64,000 nucleotides of DNA from JAKZRT01 sp965247915 (GCA_965247915.1 OZ252048.1:3286001-3350000); one strand, 5' to 3'. Shown: positions 34,541-44,222, counted from the stretch's first letter. Program-made: numbers and translations. The notes: generated by a model not told the origin, from the sequence alone.

Positions 34541-36430
34541 ATGGACACATTCCTCATCCAGGCGACGATATTTCTGACCGCTGCCGTGGTTGCCGTGCCG
34601 ATTGCGGCGCGGCTGGGGCTGGGGTCGGTCCTGGGCTATCTGGCCGCCGGAATGGTCATTGCCCCCGTACTTGGCCCCATGGGGGCCGAGATGGACGATC
34701 TGCGCCATGTGGCCGAATTTGGTGTCGTGATGATGCTGTTTCTGATCGGGCTGGAATTGGAACCGCGCGTCATCTGGAACATGCGCGACAAACTTCTGGG
34801 GTTGGGCGTGTTGCAGGTGGTGCTGACCACAGCCGCAATTGGCGCGGGGGCTATCGCGCTTGGTCAGCCTTGGGAATTCGCGCTGGCCATCGGTCTGATA
34901 TTTTCCCTCTCGTCGACCGCCATCGTGCTGCAGACGCTTAGCGAAAAGCGCCTGATGGCGACGCCGGGCGGGCGGTCGACGTTTTCGGTTCTGCTGACCC
35001 AGGACATCTCGGTGATCCCGATGCTGGCGCTGTTGCCGCTGTTGGCGATCAGCGGGGCCGCCGGCGTGCGGATTGCGCCGGATGGCTCGCTGCAACGGGT
35101 CGAGACCGAAGAGCTTGCCGAAGCGGGTCTATCGCTGGTTCAGGGTCTGCCCGGGTGGAGCGTTCCAATAGTCACCGCCGCGGCCGTTGCGACCATCATC
35201 TTGGCCGGCATCTACCTGACCCGGCCGCTTTTCCGGTTCATCCACGCCGCACATCTGCGCGAGATGTATACTGCCGTTGCCCTGCTGATCGTCGTCGGCA
35301 TCGCGCTGTTGATGCTCTCAGTGGGCCTCTCGCCGGCGCTTGGCACCTTTCTGGCCGGCGTGGTGCTGGCCAGTTCCGAGTTTCGTCACGAACTGGAAAG
35401 CGACCTGCAACCCTTCAAGGGGCTTTTGCTGGGGCTCTTTTTCATCACCGTGGGCGCCGGCATCGACTTTTCGCTGCTGGCCGGTGATTTTGCCCAGATT
35501 GTGGGGCTGACGCTTGGGATCATGGCGCTGAAAGGCGCGGTGCTGTTTTTGCTGGCGATTTTGTTTCGGTTGCGCGGCCGCGACATGTGGCTGTTCACCC
35601 TCGGGCTGGCGCAGGCGGGCGAGTTTGGTTTTGTCCTGCTTGCGTTCTCGTCGCAGACCAATGTTCTGCCTGATGCGCTCGACGAAAAGCTGTCGCTGGT
35701 GGTGGCGCTGTCGATGTTGCTGACGCCGCTTTTTTTTATCGGTTACGAATTGTTGTCCCGCCGCCACGGAGAGGCCGAAGTGGACCAGGCCGACCATCCG
35801 GTTGAAAGCTCGGGACCGATCATCATAGCGGGCGTGGGGCGTTTCGGGCAGGTGATTAACCGCATGATCCGCATGGCCGGGTTCAAAACAACCGTGCTCG
35901 ACAACGATCTGGCCACGATCCAGCTTATGCGGCGCTTCGGGTTCAAGGGCTTTTTCGGCGACCCGACCCGCCCCGAGATCCTGCAGGCCGCCGGTCTGAA
36001 GGACGCCAGCGTGCTGGTTGTGGCGCTCGATGACCGTGACAGCGCCATCCGCCTGGTCCAATACGCCCGCGCACAGAGGCCCGGCCTGCACATAGTGGCG
36101 CGTGCCCGCGACCGGGTTCATACTTACGAACTTTACGCCGCCGGGGCCGACGACATCGTGCGCGAGCTGTTCGACAGCTCGCTGCGCGCGGCGCGCTATG
36201 TTCTGGAAAACATGGGTCTTTCCGATTTCGAGGCCGCTAGCCTGGAAAAAGCGTTTTTCAAGATCGACCGGGGCGCCACGCGCGAGCTGGCCTCGCTGTG
36301 GCTGCCCGGTGTGCCGGTCGACGACAACCCGGCCTATGTCGAACGGGCGCGCGCGTTGAACAAGGACATTGAGACCCTGATTGTGACCGAACTGGAACAA
36401 ATGCCGCCCGAAGACGCCGCCGAAGATTGA
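34541..36430 (+). CDS. KefB/KefC-type monovalent cation:proton antiporter (CPA2)
   Basis: 629 residues. About 12 membrane segments fill residues 1-400, including FGVVMMLFLIGLELEPRVIW and SLSSTAIVLQTLSEKRL, typical of CPA2 exchangers. Residues about 425-545 are an RCK_N (TrkA-N) NAD-binding domain with IIIAGVGRFGQVINRMIR and LDNDLATIQLMRRFG. Such systems release K+ in exchange for H+ under electrophile stress, gated by glutathione or nucleotides. The glutathione-adduct control of E. coli KefC is not evident here. Confidence 0.93.
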   Translation: MDTFLIQATIFLTAAVVAVPIAARLGLGSVLGYLAAGMVIAPVLGPMGAEMDDLRHVAEFGVVMMLFLIGLELEPRVIWNMRDKLLGLGVLQVVLTTAAIGAGAIALGQPWEFALAIGLIFSLSSTAIVLQTLSEKRLMATPGGRSTFSVLLTQDISVIPMLALLPLLAISGAAGVRIAPDGSLQRVETEELAEAGLSLVQGLPGWSVPIVTAAAVATIILAGIYLTRPLFRFIHAAHLREMYTAVALLIVVGIALLMLSVGLSPALGTFLAGVVLASSEFRHELESDLQPFKGLLLGLFFITVGAGIDFSLLAGDFAQIVGLTLGIMALKGAVLFLLAILFRLRGRDMWLFTLGLAQAGEFGFVLLAFSSQTNVLPDALDEKLSLVVALSMLLTPLFFIGYELLSRRHGEAEVDQADHPVESSGPIIIAGVGRFGQVINRMIRMAGFKTTVLDNDLATIQLMRRFGFKGFFGDPTRPEILQAAGLKDASVLVVALDDRDSAIRLVQYARAQRPGLHIVARARDRVHTYELYAAGADDIVRELFDSSLRAARYVLENMGLSDFEAASLEKAFFKIDRGATRELASLWLPGVPVDDNPAYVERARALNKDIETLIVTELEQMPPEDAAED

Positions 36431-36451
36431 CAGGCTGTTGGCCCAAGACCT

Positions 36452-36464
36452 GCGCCCGCGGCGC
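36452..36464. terminator. GC hairpin between convergent genes
   Basis: GCGCC-CGC-GGCGC forms a perfect 5-bp stem between the antiporter stop and the radical SAM stop. It has no strong T-run on either strand, so it is a weak candidate. Confidence 0.3.
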
Positions 36465-36492
36465 AAAACCGCTAGTCGGCCACCAGGGCCGG

Positions 36493-37566
36493 TCAAATGA
36501 GCGACAATTGATCGCCAGGGCGCGGCGGGACACGAAAGCGATCGGTCCTCAGTTCGGGTTTCTCGCCGTCCAGCCCCAATCGCCGGGCGGCCAGCGCGAA
36601 CCGATGATCGATCAGCGTCGCGTATTGGCCGCCGCCGCGCTGGCGGTGGCCCCAGGTAGCGTCGTAATCACGACCGCCATGGGCCTCGCGCACCCGTGCC
36701 ATCACCCGCGCCGCCCGATGCGGCGCGTGGGTCGCCAGCCAGTCGCGGAACAATTCGGCCACTTCATAGGGCAGCCGCAGCAGGATCCAGCTCGCCGCCA
36801 CCGCCCCGGCCTCGTTGCCCGCTTCTAAAATCCGCTCAAGCTCGTGGTCGGTCAGCCCGGGGATCAGGGGCGCGGCCATGACCCGTACCGGAACGCCCGC
36901 CCCGGAAAGCCGCCGGATCATCGTCAGGCGGCGGTCGGGCACCGGCGCGCGCGGCTCCAGCCGCCGCGACAGGCCGGGGTCCAAGGTGGTCACCGAAACC
37001 CCGACTTGCACCAGCCCTTGCGCCGCCAGATCGGCGATGATGTCCAGATCGCGCTCGATCAGAGTGCTTTTGGTGGTGATCGTCACCGGATGGTGAAAAT
37101 CGCGCAGCACTTCAAGCAGGCGCCGCATGATCTTATGATCCCTTTCAATGGGTTGATAAGGGTCGGTATTGGTCCCGATGGCGATCGGCGCGACCCGGTA
37201 GCGTCGCGCCGACAATTCCGCCACAAGGCGTTCGGGCGCATTCGGCCGCGCGATCAGCCGCTTTTCAAAATCCATCCCCGGTAACAGTCCCAGAAAGGCG
37301 TGGCTGGGCCGCGCGAAACAATAGACACAGCCATGTTCGCAGCCGCGATAGGGATTGATCGAGCGGTCAAAGCCGAGATCGGGCGACGTGTTGCGGGTGA
37401 TGACGCGGCGAATGCGCTCGACGCGCACCTCGGTTCTCACCGCAGCCGGCTCTTCGGGGATGTCCCAGCCATCGCTTTCGACGCTGCGCTGATAAGGCTC
37501 GAACCGGCCCGACACGTTGCTGTCCGCGCCCCGCGCCCGCGCTTTTGCCAAAGGATCGTAAACCAT
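36493..37566 (-). CDS. PA0069-type radical SAM protein
   Basis: 357 residues. NPYRGCEHGCVYCFARPSH holds the CxxxCxxC-like iron-sulfur motif of the PA0069/SplB-like radical SAM group. IAIGTNTDPYQPIERDHKIM, TITTKSTLIERDLDII and VQVGVSVTTLDPGLSRRLEP complete the barrel. The group resembles photoproduct lyases but its substrate is unknown. The gene is convergent with the antiporter and divergent from the corrinoid gene with 183 bp between starts. Confidence 0.9.
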   Translation of the reverse strand: MVYDPLAKARARGADSNVSGRFEPYQRSVESDGWDIPEEPAAVRTEVRVERIRRVITRNTSPDLGFDRSINPYRGCEHGCVYCFARPSHAFLGLLPGMDFEKRLIARPNAPERLVAELSARRYRVAPIAIGTNTDPYQPIERDHKIMRRLLEVLRDFHHPVTITTKSTLIERDLDIIADLAAQGLVQVGVSVTTLDPGLSRRLEPRAPVPDRRLTMIRRLSGAGVPVRVMAAPLIPGLTDHELERILEAGNEAGAVAASWILLRLPYEVAELFRDWLATHAPHRAARVMARVREAHGGRDYDATWGHRQRGGGQYATLIDHRFALAARRLGLDGEKPELRTDRFRVPPRPGDQLSLI

Positions 37567-37749
37567 TCGGCAAGATTAGAACATAACAGGAACAAAAAGC
37601 AGTTCCCCGTTGCCTTCCTGCCACGGTTCCAAAAGCATTCGTCGGTCTCGGTCGGGACGGTGTCGCAATTGATAAAGTTTCGCGGCGACAATCCGCGCAT
37701 CTATCACCAGAATTGCCCACTTTGGGGATTGCACTCAGAGGTCACGCAA

Positions 37750-38454
37750 ATGTCCGACGAAGAAGACAACATCATCCTTGCCGAGCTTGACGACGAAGAG
37801 CTTGTCCAACAGATGTTCGACGACCTCTATGATGGGATGAAGGAAGAGATCGAAGAGGGCGTCCACATCCTGTTGGACCGCGATTGGGAACCCTACCGCG
37901 TTCTGACCGAGGCGCTGGTTGGCGGAATGACCATTGTCGGCAACGACTTCCGCGACGGTATTCTGTTTGTGCCCGAGGTTCTTCTGGCCGCCAACGCGAT
38001 GAAGGGCGGAATGTTTATCCTGAAGCCGCTGTTGATTGCGACCGGCGCGCCGCGGGTCGGAAAAATGGTGATCGGCACCGTCAAGGGCGACATCCACGAC
38101 ATCGGCAAGAACCTGGTCGGCATGATGATGGAAGGCGCGGGTTTCGAGGTGGTCGATCTGGGCATCAACAACCCGGTCGAAAAATACCTTGAAGCGCTTG
38201 AAACCGAAGGACCGGATATTCTGGGCATGTCGGCCCTGCTGACCACCACGATGCCCTATATGAAGGTCGTGATCGATACGATGGTCGAATTGGGCATCCG
38301 TGACGACTACATCGTTCTGGTCGGCGGTGCGCCGCTGAACGAGGAATTTAGCAACGCAATAGGGGCCGATGCCTATTGCCGCGACGCGGCCGTGGCCGTT
38401 GAAACCGCCAAAGAATTCATGTCGCGCAAGCACAATCTGATGGCTGCCGGATAA
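37750..38454 (+). CDS. Corrinoid (cobalamin-binding) methyl-carrier protein
   Basis: 234 residues from the ATG at 37750; longer frames upstream are shadow. The helical cap spans about 15-95. The B12-binding domain shows DxHxxG as GDIHDIGKNLVG (Asp114, His116, Gly119), then MSALLTTTMPYM and VLVGGAPLNEEF. These are MtbC/MtmC-like proteins that carry a methyl group on cobalt between a substrate methyltransferase and a folate or thiol acceptor. Partners seen nearby are a DUF1638 protein; no methyltransferase is in the window. Confidence 0.92.
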   Translation: MSDEEDNIILAELDDEELVQQMFDDLYDGMKEEIEEGVHILLDRDWEPYRVLTEALVGGMTIVGNDFRDGILFVPEVLLAANAMKGGMFILKPLLIATGAPRVGKMVIGTVKGDIHDIGKNLVGMMMEGAGFEVVDLGINNPVEKYLEALETEGPDILGMSALLTTTMPYMKVVIDTMVELGIRDDYIVLVGGAPLNEEFSNAIGADAYCRDAAVAVETAKEFMSRKHNLMAAG

Positions 38455-38783
38455 TCCAAGACGCGCAAAATTTTATTACTGCCATGCCCGATCTTTGATT
38501 TCGGATCAGACGCTGACATTTACCAAGATAATTCCCGTTCTCGTTTGTTTTCAGCGTGTTAGGCTGGCCCACGCGCGGTCCGGCCTCATTTTTTCACCAT
38601 AATCCACATGCTTTTGACCCGACATTTTCCCCTAATCGCTGGTTTTTCGCCCTATGCGTGACCCAATTCACACTGTATCTGGCCCCGCAGATCGCGAGGA
38701 AGAGGCTTATCCCTCTGAACCCGGTTTGACGACATGTTGGGTTTGCGGTTGCCATCGGCAGGATGTTCGCCTAATGTTCTGTC
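38455..38783. other. Region between the corrinoid gene and a dead transposase
   Basis: 329 bp. An ORF from the ATG at 38654 begins MRDPIHTVSGPADREEEAY and contains CWVCGC, but after about 40 residues it runs into the transposase in the wrong frame. It may be the stub of a small gene cut by the IS; I do not recognise it. The inverted end of the element could not be located. Confidence 0.35.
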
Positions 38784-39477
38784 ATGCCCAGCCGCTGGAA
38801 ATACGACCGCCCGATGTCCCGCGCCGCCTTCGAGGCGCGCTTTCCCGATGAAGCCTCCTGCGCCCGGCATCTCGCAGCCAAGCGCTGGCCCGACGGCTTC
38901 GTCTGCCCCGCCTGCGGCCATGCCAGGGGCTGGGGACTGAAGCGTCGCCGGGCGAGCTGGGAATGTGCGGCCTGCGGGAAGGAGACTTCGGTGACCGCAG
39001 GCACGATCATGCACCGCAGCCACTTGCCCCTGAAGACCTGGTTCATGGCCGTTCACATCGTGACCAGCCACTCGCCTGCCGATCATCGGATTTGCCCTGC
39101 ACGGGGATTTCTCCGCGCGCAGCCTTCATGCCTTCGTTGCCGGGACCTCGGCGCCGGGCGCGCGGGTAATCACCGATGGCTGGAGCGGTTATTGCGGCCT
39201 GCCCGACCACGACCACCAGCCCAAGGTCGTCGGTGCAACGCTCGCCAATCTCGTGCTGACGTGGATCCATCGTGTGTTCTCGAACCTGAAGCGCTGGGCG
39301 CTCGGAACCTTCCATGGCCTGCGCCGCGCCCATCTGCGCCGCTATCTCGACGAGTTCGTGTTCCGCTGGAACCGCCGCCGCCACACCGCAATTCCCGCAG
39401 GACTGGTGATTTATGTGGTGCGTCAGGCGTTCATGCCGAAAAAAGAGGATAAGTCCGAAGAACTGATCTTGAACTAA
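38784..39477 (+). pseudogene. IS1595-family transposase with central deletion
   Basis: The N-terminal part has a zinc ribbon (FVCPACGHARGW, CAACGKETSV) and TIMHRSHLPLKTWFMAVHI. After HSL near 39068 the sequence jumps, in another frame, to the C-terminal third (ARVITDGWSGYCGL, HRVFSNLKRWALGTFHGLRR, YLDEFVFRWNRRR). About 100 residues with the first catalytic Asp are gone. This type differs from the intact IS1595 element at 26775. It separates the corrinoid gene from DUF1638. Confidence 0.85.
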
Positions 39478-39546
39478 GGCCGAATTTGCCGGTTGATCCC
39501 TTTGCGAGTTTGCCTCTAAAGTGCCGCGCAGCCAGGTAGATGCGGC

Positions 39547-40200
39547 ATGACCGATACCCCTCTCAACGATGAGATTCTGACCGAAACCGGTCTGGCCGCG
39601 CCGGGCACGGGCGGTCGCATTCTGCTTTTGGCCTGCGGCGCGCTGGCCCGCGAAATTCTGGCCCTGCGCGATGCAGGTGGGTGGGATCATATCGACCTAA
39701 CATGCCTGCCGGCAAAACTGCACAACCGGCCCGAGCTGATCGCTGATGCGGTCGAAGCTACGGTGATCAAACACCGCGACGCTTACGAGAAAGTCTATGT
39801 GGTCTACGCCGATTGCGGAACCGGGGGGCAATTACAGGCCCGCTGCGCTGCGCTTGGCGTCGAGATGATGGAGGGGCCGCATTGTTATGCCTTTTACGAC
39901 GGGCAGACCGCCTTCGAGGCGCGTCCCGAGGATGAAATTACCGCGTTTTACCTGACCGATTTTCTGGCCCGTCAGTTCGACACGCTGATCTGGAAGGGCC
40001 TGAAACTCGACAAGCATCCCGAACTTCGGGACATGATCTTTGCCCATTACACGACGCTGATCTATCAGGCCCAGACCGACAACCCCGAACTTGACGCCAA
40101 GGCCCGCGCCGCCGCCGACCGGCTGGGGCTGGCTTATCAGCGCCGGTTCACCGGCTATGGCGACCTTGCGGGTTTCGTCGCGCGCGCTGCCGGGGCGTGA
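39547..40200 (+). CDS. DUF1638-domain protein
   Basis: 217 residues. Conserved-looking Cys/His sites are LLLACGALAREI, VVYADCGTGGQLQARC and GPHCYAFYDG. DUF1638 genes commonly accompany corrinoid methyltransferase systems in Rhodobacterales and methanogens, and a corrinoid protein lies just upstream, so a role in corrinoid-dependent methyl transfer is likely but the reaction is not known. The Cys pattern hints at metal binding. Confidence 0.85.
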   Translation: MTDTPLNDEILTETGLAAPGTGGRILLLACGALAREILALRDAGGWDHIDLTCLPAKLHNRPELIADAVEATVIKHRDAYEKVYVVYADCGTGGQLQARCAALGVEMMEGPHCYAFYDGQTAFEARPEDEITAFYLTDFLARQFDTLIWKGLKLDKHPELRDMIFAHYTTLIYQAQTDNPELDAKARAAADRLGLAYQRRFTGYGDLAGFVARAAGA

Positions 40201-40228
40201 TCCTTGACCGGCGCGTCGTGCGCCTTGG

Positions 40229-40648
40229 TCAGACCGCCGCCGCCACCGTGCGGATACGCTCGACCATCGAGCGCAACCCGTTCGATCGTTGCGCCGACAG
40301 GTGATCGTGCAGGCCCAGCCGCGCCAGTTCGGCGGCCGCGTCGATGCTCAGGACTCGGCTGACGCTCTGCCCGCCGAAAAGCGCGCGCAGCACCGCGATC
40401 AGACCGTTAACGATCATTGCATCGCTTTCGCCTTCAAAGTCGAATGTCGCGGTTTCTCCGGAGCCTTCAATTTTGGGATGTATCCATACCTGACTGGCGC
40501 AGCCTTCGACCTTGGTCGCGGGCACCCGCAACGCCGCGTCCAGCGGGGTCATGGCGCGGCCCATGTCGATCACGTGGCGGTACCGGTCTTCCCAGTCCTC
40601 CAGAAACTCGAACGTCTCGACAAGGTCTTCAAAGGCGTCGCTGGCCAT
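40229..40648 (-). CDS. SufE-family sulfur acceptor
   Basis: 139 residues. The active Cys is in KVEGCASQVWIHPKI, and LIAVLRALFGGQSVSRVLSI with LGLHDHLSAQRSNGLRSM matches SufE. SufE takes persulfide sulfur from SufS and passes it to the SufBCD scaffold for Fe-S cluster assembly. It is isolated from other suf genes here. Confidence 0.93.
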   Translation of the reverse strand: MASDAFEDLVETFEFLEDWEDRYRHVIDMGRAMTPLDAALRVPATKVEGCASQVWIHPKIEGSGETATFDFEGESDAMIVNGLIAVLRALFGGQSVSRVLSIDAAAELARLGLHDHLSAQRSNGLRSMVERIRTVAAAV

Positions 40649-40768
40649 TGGGTATCCTTCTGGCGCATCAGGTAATCGTCAAGCCGCCAAAGGTCCAGCC
40701 CACGCACGGGGACTTTTCAAGCCACCGGCAATCGGCTAGGCCCGATATTGGGAAATTGGGGGGCGCAG

Positions 40769-41239
40769 GTGCGTATCTTTGTTTTTGTGGCGCTGCTGCT
40801 GGCGCTCGGGTCTTGCGCAAGCATCAGCCAAAGCCGGTTCAATCCGTTCAACTGGTTTGGCAAGGGCAGGGCGCAGGCGGTCTCGGCGGAACCGGCGCAA
40901 CCTGCCGACCCCGCTCTGGCCGATCCGCGACCGCTGGTGGCCGACGTCATTGCCCTGACCGTCGAGCGCGCCTCGGGCGGGGCGATCATTACGGCCGTGG
41001 GCACGGTGCCCGCGCAGGGGTTTTGGAATGCCGAGCTTTTGGCGCTGAACGGCGGTGCGCCGGTCAACGGCACATTGGTTTATCTTTTCCGCGTATCGCC
41101 GCCCGAAGGGCAGTTATTCGCCGTTGCCGCGCGCGCATGGCGCATTACCGCCGCTCAGTTCGTATCAGACAACGCGCTTATTGGGGTCACAAGTATTGTG
41201 GTTCGGGGCGCGCGATCCGAACGCCGCAGCCGCCGCTGA
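40769..41239 (+). CDS. Putative lipoprotein of unknown function
   Basis: About 156 residues from a GTG at 40769, chosen because it places RIFVFVALLLALGSCAS as a signal with lipobox LGSC. The remainder has a short Ala/Pro linker and a beta-rich region (DVIALTVERASGGAIITAVG, LVYLFRVSPPEGQLFAVAAR). I do not recognise the family; it is probably a conserved periplasmic protein of the group. Confidence 0.6.
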   Translation: MRIFVFVALLLALGSCASISQSRFNPFNWFGKGRAQAVSAEPAQPADPALADPRPLVADVIALTVERASGGAIITAVGTVPAQGFWNAELLALNGGAPVNGTLVYLFRVSPPEGQLFAVAARAWRITAAQFVSDNALIGVTSIVVRGARSERRSRR

Positions 41240-41284
41240 CCCCGTCCTAACGGGGACGCTCGCGAATTGCACCTAATCAGCCGC

Positions 41285-42442
41285 TTACAATTCGATAATC
41301 GCCACATCGCCACCCTGCGCAGCAAGGGCGATCTTGCCCTCGCAAAGTCTCATCGCGTCGGCCCCGAAAACCTCGCGCCGCCAGCCTTTCAGAGCCGGTC
41401 CATTACGCGCGCCGCCGGCGATGGCATCAAGCTCGCTGGCCGTGGCGATCAGTTTTTGTGCGACCCCGGCCACTTCGGATTTGGATTTCAATAAAACCCG
41501 CAGCAGGTCGGACAACGCCGGGTTGGCCAGCAGCCTGTCGCCGTTTCTTGCCACCTTCGGATAGTCCTTCGGATCGCAGTCCACGCCGGCCCGCACCGCC
41601 GCCAGAATGCCTTCGGCAATCGCGCCTTTGCGCGCATCGCGCAGCAAAAGCCGCGACCGTTTCAGATCATTGGGCGACAGCGGCTTGGTCGAGGCCAGCT
41701 CCAAAAGCGCGTCGTCTTTATAAATCCGGTTGCGCGGGATGTTCCTTTCCTTTGCCAAGCTCTCGCGAAACCGCGCCAATTCGCGCGCCACGGAAAGAAA
41801 CCTGCCCGAATTTGTGCGGGTCTTCAGGCGCGTCCAGGCCTCGCCGGGCTCAACGATATAGGTCTCGGGCGAGATCAGAACCTCAAGTTCCTCCTCGACC
41901 CATTTAGTGCGTTTGTTCTTTTTCAGCGCGTCAGCGAGAAATTCATAGATCACCCGCAGGTGGGTCACGTCACCCAGGGCATAGTTTTTCTGTGCATCGC
42001 TCAACGGTCGCCGCGACCAGTCGGTAAAGCGCGGCGATTTATCAACACCCTGCTTGGCAATGCGCCGCACCAGCGTCTCGTACCCGACCTGTTCACCAAA
42101 TCCGCAGACCATGGCCGCGACCTGGGTGTCGAAAAGTGGCTTGGGAAAGACCTTGGCATCAATGAAAAATATCTCAAGGTCCTGGCGCGCGGCGTGAAAA
42201 ACCTTGACCACAGTCTCATTGCCAAAAAGCTCGTAAAGCGGGTCGAGCGCCAGACCTTCTTCAAGCGGGTCAACCAGCACCGCGTCGTCTGTTTCGTCGC
42301 CCGGAAAGGCCAGCTGGATCAGGCACAGTTTTGAATAATAAGTCCGTTCGCGCAAAAACTCGGTGTCAATGGTGACGTAAGGGTGCTCGGCCGCGCGGGC
42401 GCAAAAATCAGCCAGGTCTTTGGTCCGTGTCAGCGTCTTCAT
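41285..42442 (-). CDS. rnd: Ribonuclease D
   Basis: 385 residues. DEDD exonuclease motifs are YVTIDTEFLRERTYYSKLCL, VKVFHAARQDLEIFF and YALGDVTHLRVIYEFL; an HRDC domain follows around 205-290 (ARFRESLAKERNIPRNRIYK). It trims tRNA and small RNA 3' ends. Confidence 0.95.
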   Translation of the reverse strand: MKTLTRTKDLADFCARAAEHPYVTIDTEFLRERTYYSKLCLIQLAFPGDETDDAVLVDPLEEGLALDPLYELFGNETVVKVFHAARQDLEIFFIDAKVFPKPLFDTQVAAMVCGFGEQVGYETLVRRIAKQGVDKSPRFTDWSRRPLSDAQKNYALGDVTHLRVIYEFLADALKKNKRTKWVEEELEVLISPETYIVEPGEAWTRLKTRTNSGRFLSVARELARFRESLAKERNIPRNRIYKDDALLELASTKPLSPNDLKRSRLLLRDARKGAIAEGILAAVRAGVDCDPKDYPKVARNGDRLLANPALSDLLRVLLKSKSEVAGVAQKLIATASELDAIAGGARNGPALKGWRREVFGADAMRLCEGKIALAAQGGDVAIIEL

Positions 42443-42523
42443 GAGCGCCCTTATTCTTACTGTTTCAATCCACCAGCCCCGAGCGATGTCATAGGCGCTC
42501 GGGCCAGCAATGAAAAGCCTTGG

Positions 42524-43117
42524 TCAGTCAAGAAAGACCGGTTCACGGTCGCCCGTGAGATAACGCGCCAGAACGGCGGGATAAAGCCGATGTTCTTGCG
42601 CCAGAACCCGTGCGGCCAGACGCCCGGGCGTGTCGCCTGCCAGAACCGGCACCCGCGCCTGACCCAACAGCGGCCCGGCATCCAGGTCTTCGGTGACCAA
42701 ATGCACGCTACAGCCCGCCTCGGCGTCACCGGCCTCGATGGCGCAGGCGTGGGTGTTCAGGCCGGGATATTTCGGCAACAGCGACGGGTGGATGTTCAGC
42801 ATCCGGTCGCGCCAGCGCGCCACGAACGGCGCGGTCAGTATGCGTATGAAACCGGCGTGGGCAACGACATCGATCCGGGCGGCAAGCAAGTGCTTTTCCA
42901 GTGCGGCCTCGAACCCGGTCCGGTCCTCGCCAAATGGCCGGTGATCGACAACCGCCGAAGCCACGCCGCGCGCTGCGGCCTTGTCCAAACCCCCGGCGTC
43001 GGGCCGGTTCGACAAAACCAGAACCGGTGCGCCGGGGTGATCGGGACCCATGCTGTCGATAAGTGCAACCATGTTCGACCCACGGCCCGAGATCAGAAAC
43101 GCGACCCGCTTTTTCAC
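42524..43117 (-). CDS. purN: Phosphoribosylglycinamide formyltransferase
   Basis: 197 residues. VAFLISGRGSNMVALIDSM, HAGFIRILTAPFVARW and MLNIHPSLLPKYPGLNTHA with SVHLVTEDLDAGPLLGQA carry the Asn-His-Asp catalytic set. It formylates GAR in purine synthesis. The start overlaps the purM stop by 4 bp. Confidence 0.96.
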   Translation of the reverse strand: MKKRVAFLISGRGSNMVALIDSMGPDHPGAPVLVLSNRPDAGGLDKAAARGVASAVVDHRPFGEDRTGFEAALEKHLLAARIDVVAHAGFIRILTAPFVARWRDRMLNIHPSLLPKYPGLNTHACAIEAGDAEAGCSVHLVTEDLDAGPLLGQARVPVLAGDTPGRLAARVLAQEHRLYPAVLARYLTGDREPVFLD

Positions 43118-44157
43118 TCAAACGCCCCGAAATATGTCACGCCCGCGCCTTGCGTGACCTCGCCGATTGCAAAGACGGTCTGGCCTGCATTTTCAAGCGT
43201 CCGGGTCACATCAGCCGCCCGATCAGGGTCCACGACCAGAACCATGCCGACACCTGCGTTGAAGGTTTTCAGCAGTTCCGCCGTCGCAAGCCCGCCCTCT
43301 TTGGCAAGCCAGCCAAAGACCGGGGGCAGCGGCCAGGACCTGAGATCAACAGATGCCCCCAGCCCTTCGGGCAGAACCCGCGGCAGGTTCCCGGTCAGCC
43401 CGCCGCCGGTGATATGGGCCAGCCCGTGAACGCCTCCGGCTCGGATTGCCGCGAGCGCCGCGCGCACATAGATGCGGGTCGGTGTCAGCAATGCGCGGCC
43501 AAGCGACGCCTCGGCAAAGGGCGCAGGGTCATCCCAGCCCAGACCCGAAATCTCGACCACCTTGCGCACCAGCGAATATCCATTTGAATGCACACCGTCC
43601 GACGCCAGCCCTAAGAGCACGTCGCATATCGCGACGTCCCGGGGCAGGTGCGCCCCACGTTCCATCGCGCCCACGGCAAAGCCCGCAAGGTCGAAATCGC
43701 CCGCCGCGTACATGCCGGGCATTTCCGCCGTTTCGCCGCCGATCAGCGCCGCCCCGGCCTGCCGGCACCCTTCGGCAATGCCTTCGATCACCCGTGCGGT
43801 GGCCTCGACCTCGAGCTTGCCGGTGGCGAAATAGTCGAGAAAGAACAGCGGTTCAGCCCCCTGGCAGACTAGGTCGTTGACGCACATCGCCACCAGATCA
43901 ATGCCCACCGTGCCAACCTCGCCGGTCTCGATCGCGATCTTCAGCTTGGTGCCGACGCCATCGGTGGCCGCCACCAGAATCGGGTCGGTGTAGCCTGCCG
44001 CGCGCGGGTCAAAAAGCGCGCCAAAGCCGCCCAGCCCGGCCATGACGCCGGGCCGATCCGTGGCTTTGACCGCGGGTTTGATCCGCTTTACTAGAGCATT
44101 GCCCGCGTCGATATCAACGCCCGCCGCCGCATAGCTCAGCCCATTTTTGCCCGACAT
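43114..44157 (-). CDS. purM: Phosphoribosylformylglycinamidine cyclo-ligase
   Basis: 347 residues. LSYAAAGVDIDAGNALVKRI, LVAATDGVGTKLKIA, GGETAEMPGMYAAGDFDLAG and LAHITGGGLTGNLPRVLP are PurM motifs. It makes AIR in purine synthesis. The upstream 15 bp lead into 17-bp tandem repeats. Confidence 0.96.
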   Translation of the reverse strand: MSGKNGLSYAAAGVDIDAGNALVKRIKPAVKATDRPGVMAGLGGFGALFDPRAAGYTDPILVAATDGVGTKLKIAIETGEVGTVGIDLVAMCVNDLVCQGAEPLFFLDYFATGKLEVEATARVIEGIAEGCRQAGAALIGGETAEMPGMYAAGDFDLAGFAVGAMERGAHLPRDVAICDVLLGLASDGVHSNGYSLVRKVVEISGLGWDDPAPFAEASLGRALLTPTRIYVRAALAAIRAGGVHGLAHITGGGLTGNLPRVLPEGLGASVDLRSWPLPPVFGWLAKEGGLATAELLKTFNAGVGMVLVVDPDRAADVTRTLENAGQTVFAIGEVTQGAGVTYFGAFE

Positions 44158-44172
44158 GATGCCCCCGTATTT

Positions 44173-44222
44173 CCGTGGCCCCGCGATATCCGTGGCCCCG
44201 CGATATCCGTGGCCCCGCGATA
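44173..44222. repeat. 17-bp tandem repeat, 2.9 copies, upstream of purM
   Basis: The unit CCGTGGCCCCGCGATAT repeats at 44173-44189, 44190-44206 and 44207-44222 (the last lacking one base). It lies in the purM leader, between purM and the tRNA gene. PurM expression could vary with copy number, but no promoter element is clear. Confidence 0.9.

Noticed and set aside
35318..36496. 392-codon minus-strand frame over the antiporter gene
   Set aside because: Antisense shadow; the plus strand shows a complete CPA2 transporter.
38654..38851. A 65-residue gene with CWVCGC
   Set aside because: Its second half reads through the transposase in a wrong frame; only the first about 40 residues could be genuine, and no family is recognised.
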